From Cognaticolwellia sediminilitoris (GTDB taxonomy: Bacteria; Pseudomonadota; Gammaproteobacteria; Enterobacterales; Alteromonadaceae): 64,000 nt of DNA. The stretch lies in NCBI GenBank assembly GCA_002104535.1, contig NBOG01000015.1:1747-65746 (forward strand), read 5' to 3'. Both the position numbers and the translations under genes were made by a program. This document shows, in pieces, positions 35,208 through 43,688 of this stretch. Within the stretch, counting starts at the first letter, position 1. The number at the start of each line of letters is the position of its first letter. The notes beneath the pieces were generated by a model. The model was not told where the DNA came from. It saw nothing but the letters and a program-made list of their open reading frames with translations, and did not search any database.

Positions 35208-35232
35208 GACCTAATCAGAGGATGATTAGGTC
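35208..35232. other. perfect hairpin downstream of ftsN
   Basis: GACCTAATCA and TGATTAGGTC form a 10-bp stem with a 5-base loop. Neither strand has a T run beyond it, so it is a poor terminator. It lies 57 bases beyond the ftsN stop. Confidence 0.5.
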
Positions 35233-35288
35233 ATTTCAAAATCTGAAAAGTGTCAGATTAAAAAGAACTACAATTAACCTTATTAAAG

Positions 35289-35840
35289 TTAATCCCAGCC
35301 CCAAATTTTACATCCGTGTACTTTGTTGTTTTTTAATTTATGTTTATCTTTTTCGGCATCTCGTTTTTTAGCATAAGGGCCTAAGTAAACTTTAAACCAC
35401 GTTGAGCTAGTACCAGTGGCTTTACTTAATTGTGCTTCTAAACCAGTGAAAGCAATTTTTGCTTTTAAAGATTCGGCTTGTTTACGAGTTCTAAATGAGC
35501 CGCATTGCATTTTATAAGGGCCTTTTTGTTTAACTTCGTATTCGCCAACTTCAACCTGTTTACTTTTTAAATCATCTACATAAGTCCACTTTTCTTCTGG
35601 TGGCTTAGGCAGTTCAGTGCTTTTTTCAGTTTTTATTACCTTAGGTGCAACTACGGTGTCCGGTTGAACATCTTTAATGCTCCAAAGCATGTAACCAAAG
35701 CTTGGGATGGCGATAACTAAAAAAACCGAAATTAATTTTACTTTTAATGAAAGCCCTGAAGCCGGTTCGACATCCTTTTTATAAGGACTTTTCTTTTTGT
35801 TTTTTGCTCGAGAGCGGGAAACGTAATCTTGATGCGCCAT
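35289..35840 (-). CDS. ftsN: SPOR-domain cell division protein FtsN
   Basis: FtsN triggers septal peptidoglycan synthesis in the divisome. The 183 residues have a short basic cytoplasmic part starting MAHQDYVSRSRAKNKKK, which fits the E. coli N-terminus (MAQRDYVRRSQ). One membrane helix (about 33-54), a proline/lysine linker, and a C-terminal SPOR domain (YKMQCGSFRTRKQAESLKAKI...WFKVYLGPY) follow. It is shorter than E. coli FtsN (319), mostly in the linker. It lies between priA and the hslVU direction as in E. coli; cytR is absent. Confidence 0.9.
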   Translation of the reverse strand: MAHQDYVSRSRAKNKKKSPYKKDVEPASGLSLKVKLISVFLVIAIPSFGYMLWSIKDVQPDTVVAPKVIKTEKSTELPKPPEEKWTYVDDLKSKQVEVGEYEVKQKGPYKMQCGSFRTRKQAESLKAKIAFTGLEAQLSKATGTSSTWFKVYLGPYAKKRDAEKDKHKLKNNKVHGCKIWGWD

Positions 35841-35963
35841 GGGAAACTTTTACTGAAGACTTTCGCCAATTCTAACCAACTGGAAAGAAAATAACACCTA
35901 TTGATATGCTTAACGGGTAAATAAAATTAACTCATTGTCTAGAGCCTGCTTTTTAAGGCAGTA

Positions 35964-38192
35964 CTACCAACTTAAATCCACAGGGTCGATATCAATTGAC
36001 CATCTCACTTTTGCTTGCCATTCATTTTTGGCACTGTGATGAATCAGTTGAAATACCGCTTGATGCAACTGTTGTCGAGATTTTGCTTGTAAAATTAAAT
36101 GAAATCGAAATTTACCGGCCTTTTTCTCCATCGCTGCAGGAACGGGGCCTGCAAACTGACAGCCATCAAAAGGGAACTCAGCTAAAGCGCGTAAAAACTT
36201 CTCAGGGTATGAAGGGTAGTTTGCTTCAGCCCTGAATAATGCTTGATAACTAAAGGGGGGTAACAATGCTTGCTGGCGTTCGATAAGCGCGTGTTTTGCA
36301 AAATGTTGGTAACCATTGTTGATTAAATCTTGCAGTAGCGGGTGATCAGGGAAATTACTTTGCACCATAACTTTACCAGGCTTACTTGCGCGGCCTGCAC
36401 GGCCAGACACTTGAACTAAAAGTTGCGCCATGTGTTCAGCTGCGCGAAAGTCATAACTAAATAATGCCCCGTCAACATCAAGTACCGCCACTAAAGTTAC
36501 ATCGGGAAAGTGGTGACCTTTGGCCAGCATTTGCGTACCAATAAGCAATTGATGTTCTTTATTACTAACTTGCGTTAATAGCTTAGCCAGCTCGCCTTTT
36601 TTACGGGTACTGTCGCGATCAATTCGTACCGTTGAGTATTCAGGAAACAATGCACTGATTTTTTCTTCTAATTGCTCGGTGCCTTGCCCTAGCGGTTTAA
36701 TTCTAACGCTGCCGCAACTTGGACACTGTGCAGGTATGCGCTTTTGGCTAGTGCAATGATGACAAATTAGCAGGCCTTGTCCTTGGTGCAATGTGTACGG
36801 TTTATTACAGCGGTGGCAGTCGGCAACCCAATGACATTCTTGACAGTTTATTGCGGGCGCATAACCTCGGCGATTGAGGAATATTAATGCCTGCTCGCCA
36901 CGCCCTAGGGTATTTTTAATCGCTTGTTTTAAGGTGCCTGAAAGACCATGCTCCATTTGTTGTTGAGCAACATCAATTAAGCTGATTTTTGCTGTAGAGG
37001 CATTACCCGCACGTTTGCGTAATTGATGATAATGATATTTACCCGTTAACGCATTTTGCAGTGACTCAAAGCTCGGCGTTGCAGTGCCTAGAATTATCGG
37101 AATATTAAGTTGTCTAGCCCTAAGTATGGCGATATCACGGGCATGATAACGAAAGCTATCCTGCTGCTTAAACGAACCATCATGTTCTTCATCAACAATA
37201 ATTAGCCCTAAATCATGCAGCGGTGTAAAAATAGCTGAGCGAGTACCAATAACAATAGCCGCGGTACCACGTTGCGCTTCTAGCCAAGTTTGTAAACGCT
37301 CTTTATCGTTCAACCCGGAATGATGCAAGCTAATGGGTACATTAAAGCGTTTTTCGAAGCGACTTAATGTTTGTGGTGTAAGGCCAATTTCAGGTACTAG
37401 AACCAGTACTTGTTTATTGGCTGCCAATATTTGTTCAATAGCTTGTAAATAAACTTCTGTTTTACCACTACCCGTTATGCCATCGACCAAATGGCAAGAA
37501 AATTGTGCTTTTAACTCTTTTACGGTTGCTACAATAATGGCCTGTTCTGCTGACAGCGATAATCTATTGTCTTGCTGTAAGTAGTGTTCTTGCCATTGAA
37601 AACGAGTAACCTCACGGGCTTTACTGTAGATAAACTGCTTTTTCTCTAGTGCGTTCAACTGTGCTTTATTGAAGCCTAACGTTAATAATTCTGACCATGT
37701 CATGCCTTGGTGCTGCTTGAGATAAGTTAACAGTTCAGCTTGTTTAGGTGAGCGTTTAGCAATAACCCGTTCTTCATCTTCGCTTAAGTCTTTTTTGGCA
37801 AACCAAATATGGGGCAACTCAAGGTTGGGCTGTTTTATTTGCCTTAGCAATACCGGTAGGGCTTGTTGGAAAACATCGCCAATCGGGTGGTGGTAATAAT
37901 CACTACAACGTTGAATAAAGTTAAGTAACGGCTTGGAAAAGTTGAAGTTGTCATTAACACGGCTAATAACGGCTTTGAGTTTTTCAGCCGCGTATTCAGT
38001 GCTTTCATCTATAGACAATACAATGGCAATCACTTGTCGAGAGCCGAACGGCACAATGACTCGTTCACCTAACTGCAAAGTTTTAGGTTTTAATTCAGCA
38101 GGCACTTTGTAAGTGAACAACTGGCGCATAGGAACGGGAATCGCAACTTGCACGTAAATGTCTGTTGAAGATGGAGGCAAAAATACTGTCAT
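35964..38192 (-). CDS. priA: primosomal replication restart helicase PriA
   Basis: A 3'-5' superfamily 2 helicase that reloads DnaB at stalled forks. The 742 residues begin with a DNA-binding domain (VQVAIPVPMRQLFTYKVP). Walker A GITGSGKTEVY is near residue 240 and the DEEH box (IIVDEEHDGSFKQ) near 340. A zinc-binding insert has eight cysteines in CQEC/CHRC/CHHC/CPSC pattern (about 450-490). The C-terminal helicase motifs are intact. It is divergent from rpmE, as in E. coli. Confidence 0.97.
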   Translation of the reverse strand: MTVFLPPSSTDIYVQVAIPVPMRQLFTYKVPAELKPKTLQLGERVIVPFGSRQVIAIVLSIDESTEYAAEKLKAVISRVNDNFNFSKPLLNFIQRCSDYYHHPIGDVFQQALPVLLRQIKQPNLELPHIWFAKKDLSEDEERVIAKRSPKQAELLTYLKQHQGMTWSELLTLGFNKAQLNALEKKQFIYSKAREVTRFQWQEHYLQQDNRLSLSAEQAIIVATVKELKAQFSCHLVDGITGSGKTEVYLQAIEQILAANKQVLVLVPEIGLTPQTLSRFEKRFNVPISLHHSGLNDKERLQTWLEAQRGTAAIVIGTRSAIFTPLHDLGLIIVDEEHDGSFKQQDSFRYHARDIAILRARQLNIPIILGTATPSFESLQNALTGKYHYHQLRKRAGNASTAKISLIDVAQQQMEHGLSGTLKQAIKNTLGRGEQALIFLNRRGYAPAINCQECHWVADCHRCNKPYTLHQGQGLLICHHCTSQKRIPAQCPSCGSVRIKPLGQGTEQLEEKISALFPEYSTVRIDRDSTRKKGELAKLLTQVSNKEHQLLIGTQMLAKGHHFPDVTLVAVLDVDGALFSYDFRAAEHMAQLLVQVSGRAGRASKPGKVMVQSNFPDHPLLQDLINNGYQHFAKHALIERQQALLPPFSYQALFRAEANYPSYPEKFLRALAEFPFDGCQFAGPVPAAMEKKAGKFRFHLILQAKSRQQLHQAVFQLIHHSAKNEWQAKVRWSIDIDPVDLSW

Positions 38193-38426
38193 ATAAAAAT
38201 AGAATGTTGAGCATATTCTACTGCTAAATGGCGCAATGCCAAGCCTGAAAATAAACCAATTTTAATTTTAATAAAAAAAGCGAGTTATTGTTCAATTAAA
38301 TAGCAATTTTTATTGCTATGGCGGCAATGATCCTTTAACATTCGCCTCCATTATTTTTAACTCGTATGGTGCTTGGCAGCAATAATGACTGATCAAGTGG
38401 CGATACGGCCTTAACAGAGGTTTCCC

Positions 38427-38639
38427 ATGAAAGACGGTATTCATCCAAATTATGTAGAGTTCAAGGCAACTTGTTCTTGTGGTAACGTTATTACAACTCG
38501 TTCAACTGTAGGTAAAGACTTACATTTAGACGTATGTTCAGAATGTCACCCATTCTACACTGGTAAGCAAAAAGCTGCTGAGACTGGTGGTCGTGTTGAT
38601 AAATTCAACAAGCGTTTTGGCGCTCTTAGCAAGAAGTAA
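38427..38639 (+). CDS. rpmE: 50S ribosomal protein L31
   Basis: A 70-residue ribosomal protein of the zinc-binding L31 type. The cysteines C16, C18, C37 and C40 (TCSCGN...[12 protein letters not shown]) are the zinc ligands, so this is the zinc-replete form and not the RpmE2 paralogue. A GAGG site lies before the ATG. It is divergent from priA, and a strong terminator follows. Confidence 0.97.
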   Translation: MKDGIHPNYVEFKATCSCGNVITTRSTVGKDLHLDVCSECHPFYTGKQKAAETGGRVDKFNKRFGALSKK

Positions 38640-38661
38640 TTCTGCTATTAAACCAGAAGAA

Positions 38662-38687
38662 AAAACGCCTTTCGGCGTTTTTTTTTG
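38662..38687 (+). terminator. rpmE terminator
   Basis: AAAACGCC (38662-38669) and GGCGTTTT (38674-38681) form an 8-bp stem with a TTTC loop, followed by a T run. Confidence 0.9.
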
Positions 38688-38980
38688 CCAAAAAATTAGC
38701 AAAGCCAACTTTTTAAGGCAATATTTCATTTATTTTTTACTTATCTTTAAACCCTTTTGCGGCATACTGCATCTAATCTAATAATTATTGCTAAATAACC
38801 CTTGTACGGGTTAAGCAAAGCTACTCAATATTGAGTGATAACGATAGCGCTATTGTTATTGACGACTTAAACGTGTTGATAATAATAGTTACTTTGAAAG
38901 TATTAAGCATTCATTAGCCTGATTGAGGTTAGTACGATATGGAATTACTTGGTACAAGCTAAACATCGAGAGTTTACTTT
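38688..38980. other. intergenic region before the ECF operon
   Basis: About 290 bases with no coding frame. It must hold the promoter of the sigma factor operon, perhaps an autoregulated ECF promoter, but I find no convincing -35/-10 pair. Confidence 0.35.
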
Positions 38981-39538
38981 TTGGATAAGTTAAAAATAAT
39001 TGATGCCAACGAACATTTTAATCCCGATCTAGAGTCGCAATGGATAGCGCGGGCTCAGCAAGGGGATCAAAAGGCATTTCATCATTTATATGAAAACTAT
39101 CATCGACGTATTTATGCGCTGTGTTGGCGGATGATGGCTGATAAAGATAGTGCTGAAGATGTCTGCCAGGAAGTTTTTGTTCAGTTGTGGCAAAAAATTA
39201 GTAACTTTCGTGGTGAAAGCAAGTTTTCAACTTGGCTACATAGTGTCGCCAGTAATATTGTTTTAGGGCATATTCGAAAAAATAAAACATGGCTACAGCG
39301 AATTTTCAGTATTGAAGAGCAAACAGTTGAAGACGCGACTGTTGAAATGCCAGATTGCTCTAATCTAGATAAAAAGATTCAAAAATTACCCGAAAGAGCT
39401 CGACTAGTTTTTGTTTTATTTGCGATTGAAGGTTATCGCCACGAAGAAATAGCCACAATGTTAGATATGGCCGTGGGCACAAGTAAAGCTCAATACCATA
39501 GGGCAAGAGGCTTATTACGCGAGTCGTTAAGCGAGTAA
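38981..39538 (+). CDS. ECF-type RNA polymerase sigma factor
   Basis: A 185-residue extracytoplasmic-function sigma factor. Region 2 is at about residues 25-95 (FHHLYENYHRRIYALCWRMMADKDSAEDVCQEVFVQLW; FSTWLHSVASNIVLGHIRK). Region 4 is at about 125-180 (LPERARLVFVLFAIEGYRHEEIATMLDMAVGTSKAQYHRAR). The start is TTG with a weak GAG site, chosen for its fit to the family's N-terminus. It forms an operon with the next two genes: stop and next ATG are 2 bases apart. Confidence 0.9.
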   Translation: MDKLKIIDANEHFNPDLESQWIARAQQGDQKAFHHLYENYHRRIYALCWRMMADKDSAEDVCQEVFVQLWQKISNFRGESKFSTWLHSVASNIVLGHIRKNKTWLQRIFSIEEQTVEDATVEMPDCSNLDKKIQKLPERARLVFVLFAIEGYRHEEIATMLDMAVGTSKAQYHRARGLLRESLSE

Positions 39539-39540
39539 AA

Positions 39541-40056
39541 ATGAAAGAAATGAAGCAAAATAATTTTGAAGAAAAATTACAAGCAGAGCTAGCTCAGTTG
39601 CCGAAAGAGATTTCGCCGCAGCGAGATTTATGGTCAGGGATCGATAAAGCGATAAACCAAAATGCTGCAGTGGCGACTAAAACATCACCAAAAAAAGTTT
39701 TTATGCCTACGGCTTGGGCAGCATCTGTTGTTGCAGCTGTGCTTTTAACATGGCTAACATTAAGCCCGGAACAAAGCACGACTGATCAAACGATAAACTT
39801 AGCTTCTGCAATGCAGCAGGACTTTGAGCAGCAAAAGCAAATTATGCTGGTTAACTTTGGAACGCCAGACATTAAACAGCTGCCTATTGCAATGCAAACA
39901 GAGCTGATAAAGCTTAGCTCTGCGCAAAAAACGATAAGCAAAGCACTTGCTGATGACCCTAATAATAGTGATTTATTAAACCTGTTACGCTGGACTCAAC
40001 AGCAAGAATTAGAATTATTGAAACAATTATATAGCCCTCAGTGGCAAAATATTTAG
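39541..40056 (+). CDS. probable membrane anti-sigma factor
   Basis: A 171-residue protein with one membrane helix (about residues 58-76: TAWAASVVAAVLLTWLTL), a cytoplasmic N-terminus containing LWSGIDKAI, and a periplasmic C-terminal helical domain. No zinc-binding HxxxCxxC motif is present. The position directly after the ECF sigma gene, two bases away, together with the single-pass topology makes an anti-sigma role likely; this is inference. Confidence 0.78.
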   Translation: MKEMKQNNFEEKLQAELAQLPKEISPQRDLWSGIDKAINQNAAVATKTSPKKVFMPTAWAASVVAAVLLTWLTLSPEQSTTDQTINLASAMQQDFEQQKQIMLVNFGTPDIKQLPIAMQTELIKLSSAQKTISKALADDPNNSDLLNLLRWTQQQELELLKQLYSPQWQNI

Positions 40057-40086
40057 GCCTTATAAGCCATGAAACAAGAGGTTAAT

Positions 40087-41028
40087 ATGAGAAATTTATA
40101 TAATTATTTACCGCTGCTGCTATTGATTGCCGCAACGCCAAGTTCGGCCGGCGAGCGAGTAAATGAATCGATGTCATTAGGTGATGTTAAATATGTCACC
40201 ATTGAAAATTTGCGCGGTGAAGTTACCGTTATTGGTAACAGCAGCGAGCAGGTGTCGGTGTCTGGCGAATTAGATGATAAAGCTAAAGGGTTAACCTTTG
40301 AAAAGTCAGGTTCGCGCATCATTATAAAAGTTGAAATACCCAATAACAGCCGTAATGGTTGGGGCGCTGATGGCTCTGACTTAACCGTTGAAATACCTAA
40401 ACATGTACGAGTTAGCTTTAAAGGTGTTTCCTCAAACATTAATCTAAGCAACTTTAGCCATGGCAGTGAAATTCAAACAGTTAGTGGTGATATTGTTGCT
40501 AAAAATTTAATGCAGCAAATTGAATTAGCTACCGTAAGCGGCAATATCGACAGCAAAAACTTGTCAGGGAAAATACGATTGTCTTCAGTGAGTGGCGATA
40601 TTAATGATAGAAATTCAGCTGGACGAGCGCACCTTAAAACGGTCAGCGGTAGTTTAACTTCAAGCTCTACAGCGACTGAAATCTCTGCTAATTCTGTCTC
40701 TGGGGATATCGAATTACGCTTAGGTGAAGTTGATGAGTTAATTGTCTCTACCGTCAGTGGTCAATTCGAAGGGCAATTATCACTTAATGATAACGGCTTG
40801 TTGAAAATGTCTAGTGTGAGCGGTGACTTAGAAGTTGATTTTAAAAATGATGTCCAAGCTAGTTTTAATTTAAAAACCAATGCCGGTGGTAATATTGTGA
40901 ACGGCTTAACATCAGATAAAGCCAAGCGGGCAAAATATGGCCCAAGTTCGAAATTATCTTTTGAAACCGGTAAAGCTAGTGCTTCAGTACGTGCAAGTAC
41001 AGTCAGTGGCAGAATAGAAGTTAAATAA
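40087..41028 (+). CDS. exported DUF4097 beta-repeat protein
   Basis: A 313-residue protein with a signal peptide (residues 1-22, PSSAG). A beta-helical or adhesin-like part follows in which VSG-x-(I/L) repeats recur about every 20-25 residues (TVSGDIVAKN, TVSGNIDSKN, SVSGDINDRN, TVSGSLTSSS, SVSGDIELR, TVSGQFEGQL, SVSGDLEVDF, TVSGRIEVK). This is DUF4097. The start ATG at 40087 has AAGAGG 5 bases upstream; six more codons upstream lack one. It is cotranscribed with the sigma/anti-sigma pair and probably serves envelope stress sensing or output. Confidence 0.88.
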   Translation: MRNLYNYLPLLLLIAATPSSAGERVNESMSLGDVKYVTIENLRGEVTVIGNSSEQVSVSGELDDKAKGLTFEKSGSRIIIKVEIPNNSRNGWGADGSDLTVEIPKHVRVSFKGVSSNINLSNFSHGSEIQTVSGDIVAKNLMQQIELATVSGNIDSKNLSGKIRLSSVSGDINDRNSAGRAHLKTVSGSLTSSSTATEISANSVSGDIELRLGEVDELIVSTVSGQFEGQLSLNDNGLLKMSSVSGDLEVDFKNDVQASFNLKTNAGGNIVNGLTSDKAKRAKYGPSSKLSFETGKASASVRASTVSGRIEVK

Positions 41029-41036
41029 CCTCAGTT

Positions 41037-41064
41037 AACGCCTCATATCGCTTGAGGCGTTTTA
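41037..41064 (+). terminator. terminator of the ECF operon
   Basis: AACGCCTCA (41037-41045) and TGAGGCGTT (41053-41061) form a 9-bp stem with a 7-base loop and a short T run, directly after the DUF4097 gene. Confidence 0.8.
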
Positions 41065-41379
41065 ATTCGCGAGTTCTAATTTTTATTTAGCTTTTATCAT
41101 TTTTGACCGTCAACAACTGGAAACGAATGAAGCCTTTGACGCAGCTCTTGAGTTAATAAGTCGTGTTTTAGTTAGCAAAATTTCATAGTGAAAGAGTGAA
41201 AGAGTGAAAAAGTTAAAGATGTAATAGAGAGTTAATAAAGCAGTAATAAAAGGGGAATGAAGGTGGAGTTTGAACGGTTTTTTTTAATTTCCCTTTTAAT
41301 TCAATAGGCTAAGGTGCTTTAAAGTTTGCTGAATGGTTGAGTTAGTCATTAATGTGTATCTGACCCTACTTTATTTTAC
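41065..41379. other. intergenic stretch with short tandem repeats
   Basis: About 315 bases without a gene. It contains three consecutive copies of the 8-base unit AGTGAAAG (41187-41210, last copy with one change). At its right end is the 19-base repeat shared with 61382. The rest is AT-rich without visible function. Confidence 0.5.
41348..41366. repeat. 19-base dispersed repeat, copy 1
   Basis: ATTAATGTGTATCTGACCC occurs here and identically at 61382-61400. Each copy lies 14-21 bases beyond the stop of a minus-strand gene. The reverse (GGGTCAGATACACATTAAT) resembles a motif I recall from ends of small dispersed elements; I have not verified this. Confidence 0.7.
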
Positions 41380-41697
41380 TTAATCATCATCCTCATACTC
41401 AGTTTTTACAATACGCCATTCATCATCTACAGAGTCTCGAACAGCTTCATAACCTTCTGGAATATGAGCGAACTCACCAATGATCGGAAACTTTTCAAAT
41501 AAACACCCTAAGCAATAAACTAATCCATCTTTAGGATCTTCTGTGGTTTCACACAGCACTTGCCAAGCGCCTTCTTCTTCATGAAGGATGGCTAATATTG
41601 GAAATCCACCTTGTACTATTTGCTTGGTAGTAATTGTTGCCATATTTATCGGACAGGAAAATGGCCATTCCGAGTCAGTAAATTTGTGTTCGTGCAT
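41380..41697 (-). CDS. small acidic protein of unknown function
   Basis: A 105-residue acidic protein with a very acidic tail (ending EDDD). It has the features ILAILHEEEGAWQVLCETTEDPKDGLVYCLGCLFEKFP and EGYEAVRDSVDDEWRI. Tryptophan/acidic patterns of this sort are seen in small DUF2185-like and immunity-type proteins, but the assignment is weak. No toxin gene is adjacent. There is an AGGA-like site before the ATG. The left neighbour is the 19-base repeat. Confidence 0.55.
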   Translation of the reverse strand: MHEHKFTDSEWPFSCPINMATITTKQIVQGGFPILAILHEEEGAWQVLCETTEDPKDGLVYCLGCLFEKFPIIGEFAHIPEGYEAVRDSVDDEWRIVKTEYEDDD

Positions 41698-42263
41698 ACT
41701 AATCCTTTTGAAAGCTACCGCTAAATACTGAGCGATTAGTCACTTTTATTTATAATAGACGCGGATTTCAAAATTAATAATAAATTTAATAAAGCTCTGT
41801 TATCTAAATATTTATATTATATTTTTCGTTAAATATACGACTACTTTTAATGTGCGTATTGCTGTCAGTATAGTCGATAAAATAACTTTGAAGTAATCCA
41901 AAATCGATAAGTGAACAGCTTATTATTTTTGATATTATTAAATATTATCCATGCAAAAAACTATGCGACTTTGTGCTTTTACCACTTATGCTTACGACAT
42001 TGTATCTATTGATTTCAGAAGATTTGAGCCTATTTCTCAACTGCTACAACCGTTGTATTTCACGGCATTAACTTTGTAATAGGTTAGGGGGATTAAAAGC
42101 TTTATTAGGTAATCATTTTGAAATAATTCTTTTTGTTTTTCATTTTGCTTACTGACAAATTCTGCTACATTAGCTCTCTTTATTTTCGAATAATTTTTTA
42201 TAGTTAAAAGTGCACTGAATGCACTTTAAAGTAGAGATTATCGCCAAGCATTTAAGGTGTGAT
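41698..42263. other. intergenic region upstream of dnaB
   Basis: About 560 bases, strongly AT-rich, with only very short frames lacking ribosome sites. It must carry the dnaB promoter near its right end, but no single box can be named. Confidence 0.4.
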
Positions 42264-43682
42264 ATGGCCGATCGCAAGCCAGCCAAGTTTAGTAAAAATA
42301 ACCAATTTCCTAAAGATAAACAAATTGATGAGTTAAAAGTTCCGCCGCATTCATTAGAGGCAGAACAATCCGTACTCGGTGGTTTATTATTAGATAATGA
42401 AACGTGGGATCGCGTCAGTGAGCGCGTTGTAGCACAAGATTTTTACAGCCGTTCACATCGTATAACGTTTGAAACTATCGGCAGCTTAATTGAATTAGGT
42501 AATCCAGTTGATTTAATTACTTTATCTGAAGCGCTTGAAAACGATCAAAAGCTTGATGATGCCGGCGGCTTTGTTTATCTCGCTGAAATGATGAAAAACA
42601 CGCCAAGTGCTGCCAATATTACCGCTTATGCTGATATTGTTCGTGAACGTGCGGTGACCCGTGAAATGATCAGCGTAGCTAATGAAATAGCAGAAGCTGG
42701 TTACGATACCCAAGGGCGCACCAGCGCGGATTTACTCGATTTTGCTGAAACTAAGGTTTTTGCGATAGCTGAGCAACGTGCTAATAAATCTGAAGGCCCT
42801 GAAAATATTAACACCGTTTTGGAAAAAACTGTTGATAGAATTGAAAAGCTTTGTGCCTCACCCACTAACGGTGTTACTGGGGTTTCAAGTGGCTTTACTG
42901 ATCTAGATAAAATGACTGCTGGCTTTCAAAAATCTGATTTAATCATTGTGGCCGGGCGTCCATCGATGGGTAAAACGACTTTTGCAATGAACTTGGCTGA
43001 AAATGCAGCCATGACTGAAGATAAACCGGCATTAATTTTCAGCTTAGAGATGCCGTCAGAACAATTGATGATGAGGATGCTTGCCTCGCTAGGTCGTATT
43101 GACCAAACTAAAATTCGTACTGGGCAATTAGAAGATGAAGACTGGGCCCGTTTGTCATCAACTATGGGGTTGTTAATCGAAAAAGGCAAAATGTATATCG
43201 ATGATGCAGCTGGCTTAACCCCTACTGATGTTCGTTCGAGAGCTCGACGTATTGCTCGCGACCATGGCGGTATCAGTTTGATCATGATCGATTACCTGCA
43301 ATTGATGCGTGCGCCACAATTTTCCGATAACAGAACCTTAGAAATTGCTGAAATATCACGTTCATTAAAAGCGTTGGCAAAAGAGTTACAAGTGCCAGTT
43401 ATTGCGCTATCTCAGCTTAACCGTGGCTTGGAGCAACGCTCTGATAAACGTCCAATTAACTCAGATTTACGTGAATCAGGTTCAATTGAGCAAGATGCCG
43501 ATTTAATCATGTTTATTTATCGTGATGAGGTTTATCACGATGACTCTGAATACAAAGGCATGGCAGAAATTATTATAGGTAAGCAACGTAACGGGCCAAT
43601 TGGCCGGGTGCCGTTGACCTTCCAAGGACAATTTTCTCGTTTCGACAATTATGCTGGCCCGCACGTACTTGATGAAGATTAA
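42264..43682 (+). CDS. dnaB: replicative DNA helicase DnaB
   Basis: The hexameric 5'-3' helicase at the replication fork. The 472 residues have the N-terminal collar domain (PPHSLEAEQSVLGGLLLDNETWD) and a RecA-like motor with Walker A GRPSMGKTT (near 230), Walker B LIMIDYLQLM and the arginine-finger region. I place the start at ATG 42264 (MADRKPAKF), with AAGG 7 bases upstream; 15 more codons are open back to 42219. alr follows after 6 bases, as in E. coli, suggesting one transcript. Confidence 0.97.
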   Translation: MADRKPAKFSKNNQFPKDKQIDELKVPPHSLEAEQSVLGGLLLDNETWDRVSERVVAQDFYSRSHRITFETIGSLIELGNPVDLITLSEALENDQKLDDAGGFVYLAEMMKNTPSAANITAYADIVRERAVTREMISVANEIAEAGYDTQGRTSADLLDFAETKVFAIAEQRANKSEGPENINTVLEKTVDRIEKLCASPTNGVTGVSSGFTDLDKMTAGFQKSDLIIVAGRPSMGKTTFAMNLAENAAMTEDKPALIFSLEMPSEQLMMRMLASLGRIDQTKIRTGQLEDEDWARLSSTMGLLIEKGKMYIDDAAGLTPTDVRSRARRIARDHGGISLIMIDYLQLMRAPQFSDNRTLEIAEISRSLKALAKELQVPVIALSQLNRGLEQRSDKRPINSDLRESGSIEQDADLIMFIYRDEVYHDDSEYKGMAEIIIGKQRNGPIGRVPLTFQGQFSRFDNYAGPHVLDED

Positions 43683-43688
43683 CCCTTA

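Noticed and set aside
35208-35232. Perfect hairpin considered as the ftsN terminator
   Set aside because: No T run follows on either strand. It is kept only as a hairpin of unknown role.
41951-42079. 42-codon plus-strand frame upstream of dnaB
   Set aside because: It has no ribosome site, no recognisable features, and lies in AT-rich DNA where such frames are common.
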